DNA of 7,529 nt from JANMDR01 sp031376425 (GTDB lineage: Bacteria; Pseudomonadota; Gammaproteobacteria; Burkholderiales; Usitatibacteraceae): assembly GCA_031376425.1 (NCBI GenBank), contig JANMDR010000130.1, positions 1 to 7,529 on the forward strand. Reading direction: 5' to 3'. Below the pieces are notes generated by a model that did no database searches, was not told where the DNA came from, and saw only the letters and a program-made list of their open reading frames with translations. The stretch's first letter is position 1; the number at the start of each line of letters is the position of its first letter. This document shows positions 5,740-7,529 of the stretch, piece after piece. The position numbers and the translations under genes are program-made.

Positions 5740-7314
5740 TCACTTTAATTGATACACCGGATCAAGTGCTAAGTTTTTCACAAAACCAAGTGCTTCCTCA
5801 GGTGTTAATTCGTCATATTTTTTTGCTAAGTTACCTCCAATTTTGATCATATCAGGAAGGTCGCTAAACACTATGTTTACTGGCGCAATTGGCAGCATTA
5901 TTTGTTGTATTAACACTCGATTGCTGGACTTAGCAACGGCTCTCGCAACCTTGAAAGCGCCAGCCATATCACAAACAGGCAAATCATTATTTGGCGATGA
6001 TTTTACGTCCAGCAAATCAAAATCTAGGGGCACTAATTTTTCCATCGATACTGCTGCTCCACTGCGACAAGGTTCAACATTGAATAATTGATGTAAGATC
6101 TGCTTCCGCCGGAGTAACGACGCGCTATTAATCCATCCTTCATTTTGCAACCATCCCTTGACGTTGGGCGGTGTAAACAAACCTTGCCCAAGTTCCGATG
6201 CTAACGTCGAGATGGTGAGCGGACTCATTTCAGTCAATCCGAGAGTTTTCACAATCCCAACCAACAATTCAATTGGCGATTTTATGAGTGTTCCACGATT
6301 CTCGAACGCGTAAAACTCGTCCGTTTCTAGAAGACTCTGCATTAATTGAGCTACATCGTATTGATTAAACCGAAACTGATTCGCCAAGTATGTAACAACA
6401 GCTTCATTTGGATGCGGAGACACAAACTCACGCCACAATTTCCGAACTATAAATACTGCAGTTTCCGGTCGTTGTAAAATCAGATCGATAACTTGCTCTC
6501 CTGTAAAATTACCAGTTTTGCCAAGAATTGTTTTTTCGCCAACATCATGTGACTCCGGTTGAAAAAAGTAGTTTCCAGAATCACGATCTATAGTCCAACC
6601 GGTGAATGCACGGGCCGCGTCTCTGACATCTATTTCTGAATAACTGCCTTGACCAAGTGAAAATAATTCAAAAACCTCTCGCGCAAAATTTTCATTTGGT
6701 GCCTCTTTTTTTGAGTTTATCCCGTCCAAATATACCAGCAATGCGGGATCACGAGCCATCTCGCGAAGTAGAATTCCGAAATTTTTCATCCCGTACAAGC
6801 GAATCGTTTTATTTTGGAGATAAAGTAGCGGCGTCAAACTTACTTTTTCTTGGCTGGTAGCGAAATGATTATGCCAAAAAAGCGTCATTTTTTCTGACAA
6901 GGGCGTTCTACTTTGGAGCATTTCACTTACCCACCAAGAGCGCAATTCATGAACACGCTCATTATTCAACTTAAGATATGCGTCTGAAGCTGATCTTCCC
7001 CCTTCTTGTAACTTGCGGGGTGGTACTAGCTTTTCCACCACCCATGCTGGCGGGGGAACAAGTTGTTCTAAATCAGGAGCCCTAGTCACGTAGTGCGCTG
7101 CATCACGTCGATTTAGCCGACTCAGCTTAGTGATATCGTCTTCGGAAGCAAAAAATGCTGTGCGACTCAATAGATGTCTAGCATTTTCTAAACCAATAGG
7201 ATTCGCAGGGTGGTCCACAGCAATTACTGGTGCCCCGATACAAAACAGGCACAGAGCACCTATATAAACCATTGCGTGCGCTAAAAAGTTAGCGATTCTT
7301 CTGCGCAATAACAT
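5740..7314 (-). CDS. Exported DUF1800-family protein
   Basis: The product has 524 residues from the preferred start. It shows the DUF1800 (PF08811) hallmarks in order: MTLFWHNHFATS (143-154), PNENFAREVFELFSLGQG (206-223), DVRDAARAFTGW (229-240) and FTPPNVKGW (380-388). The family is uncharacterised and often exported. The start at 7314 places MLLRRR directly before a hydrophobic core, with cleavage predicted after VIA (residue 32). An in-frame ATG at 7377 would add 21 charged residues ahead of this signal and has no Shine-Dalgarno. Neither start has a strong RBS: GGAG lies 15 bases before 7314. DUF1800 genes are commonly paired with a DUF1501 gene, usually just downstream; here the next gene is the NHL propeller, so that partner is absent on that side. 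Sampled sequence is more AT-rich than the propeller gene, which may point to a different origin. Confidence 0.9.
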   Translation of the reverse strand: MLLRRRIANFLAHAMVYIGALCLFCIGAPVIAVDHPANPIGLENARHLLSRTAFFASEDDITKLSRLNRRDAAHYVTRAPDLEQLVPPPAWVVEKLVPPRKLQEGGRSASDAYLKLNNERVHELRSWWVSEMLQSRTPLSEKMTLFWHNHFATSQEKVSLTPLLYLQNKTIRLYGMKNFGILLREMARDPALLVYLDGINSKKEAPNENFAREVFELFSLGQGSYSEIDVRDAARAFTGWTIDRDSGNYFFQPESHDVGEKTILGKTGNFTGEQVIDLILQRPETAVFIVRKLWREFVSPHPNEAVVTYLANQFRFNQYDVAQLMQSLLETDEFYAFENRGTLIKSPIELLVGIVKTLGLTEMSPLTISTLASELGQGLFTPPNVKGWLQNEGWINSASLLRRKQILHQLFNVEPCRSGAAVSMEKLVPLDFDLLDVKSSPNNDLPVCDMAGAFKVARAVAKSSNRVLIQQIMLPIAPVNIVFSDLPDMIKIGGNLAKKYDELTPEEALGFVKNLALDPVYQLK

Positions 7315-7377
7315 ATTTATCAGACCTGTCTCCGAAGTTGCGCGGTCTCTAAGCATCTCAGATCGCATCCCCCTCAT

Positions 7378-7529
7378 CTCAGCGGGAAAAATCGGAAATA
7401 AACTAACTCATCACGTAAAAAGCTACCTAGCAAAATAGAAAGTTGGCGCGTGAACGAAAATATCGCAATCCACGTGATACAGCTTATAAACTGACAATTT
7501 CTAATTTACGAGCGGCTCATGGAACGTGC
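7378..7529. other. AT-rich region upstream of DUF1800, no supportable gene
   Basis: This 152-base end region contains no convincing coding sequence and no good promoter pair. A CACGTG palindrome lies at 7471-7476 and a GCTA-CC-TAGC dyad near 7421-7430. On the minus strand a short open frame enters from the window edge and stops at TAG (7501-7503). It is only eight codons, too short to identify. A plus-strand ATG at 7519 has only a few codons before the edge. Confidence 0.4.

Noticed and set aside
5843..6860. Plus-strand frames at 5843-6091 and 6657-6860
   Set aside because: Both are antisense to the DUF1800 protein, whose hallmarks cover the region.
7501..7529. Gene remnant entering from the window edge, or a plus-strand start at 7519
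   Set aside because: Only about eight and three codons respectively are visible, with no family signal.

Overview
All supportable genes in this window lie on the minus strand, so they are read here from high to low coordinates. The organism looks like a Gram-negative proteobacterium (beta- or gamma-, not resolved). The reasons are an ECF sigma factor coupled to a TPR-type Ser/Thr kinase, Sec signal peptides with AxA-type cleavage sites, and AGGAG/GGAG ribosome binding sites. GC content is moderate: sampled lines of the beta-propeller gene are about 53 percent, and one sampled line of the DUF1800 gene about 43 percent. There are no rRNA or tRNA genes, CRISPR arrays, IS elements or transposases.

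Layout, in transcription order: (1) 7529-7378, AT-rich leader with no supportable gene. (2) 7314-5740, exported DUF1800-family protein. (3) 5739-5473, a 267-bp intergenic region with three degenerate 26-bp tandem repeats, candidate promoters, a GAGAG/CTCTC hairpin and a perfect GACCAA/TTGGTC dyad. (4) 5472-3355, a secreted protein with six NHL-type beta-propeller units followed by Ig-like modules. (5) 3210-2980, a small exported cysteine protein whose C-terminus appears to be cut off by a one-base slip in an A7 run. (6) 2881-2836, a bidirectional terminator-like hairpin. (7) 2752-2177, an ECF sigma factor. (8) 2187 to the window edge, a Ser/Thr kinase with a transmembrane segment, a coiled coil and TPRs; its 3' end lies outside the window.

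The sigma factor and kinase overlap by 11 bases and form one regulatory unit. The sigma factor lacks the usual acidic motif of region 2.2 and has a threonine there, as in the kinase-controlled EcfP/PknT type. I therefore infer that the kinase senses something through its TM/coiled-coil/TPR portion and switches the sigma factor on by phosphorylation. The neighbouring exported proteins (DUF1800, NHL propeller, small Cys protein) could be unrelated cell-surface genes or targets; the sequence alone does not decide.

The observations most worth following are: the probable frameshift in the small Cys protein; the seven exact 14-residue repeats in the kinase coiled coil; its HCD (non-RD) catalytic loop with a long activation segment; an inverted repeat that could mask the sigma factor's ribosome binding site; and the 26-bp tandem repeats before the propeller gene.
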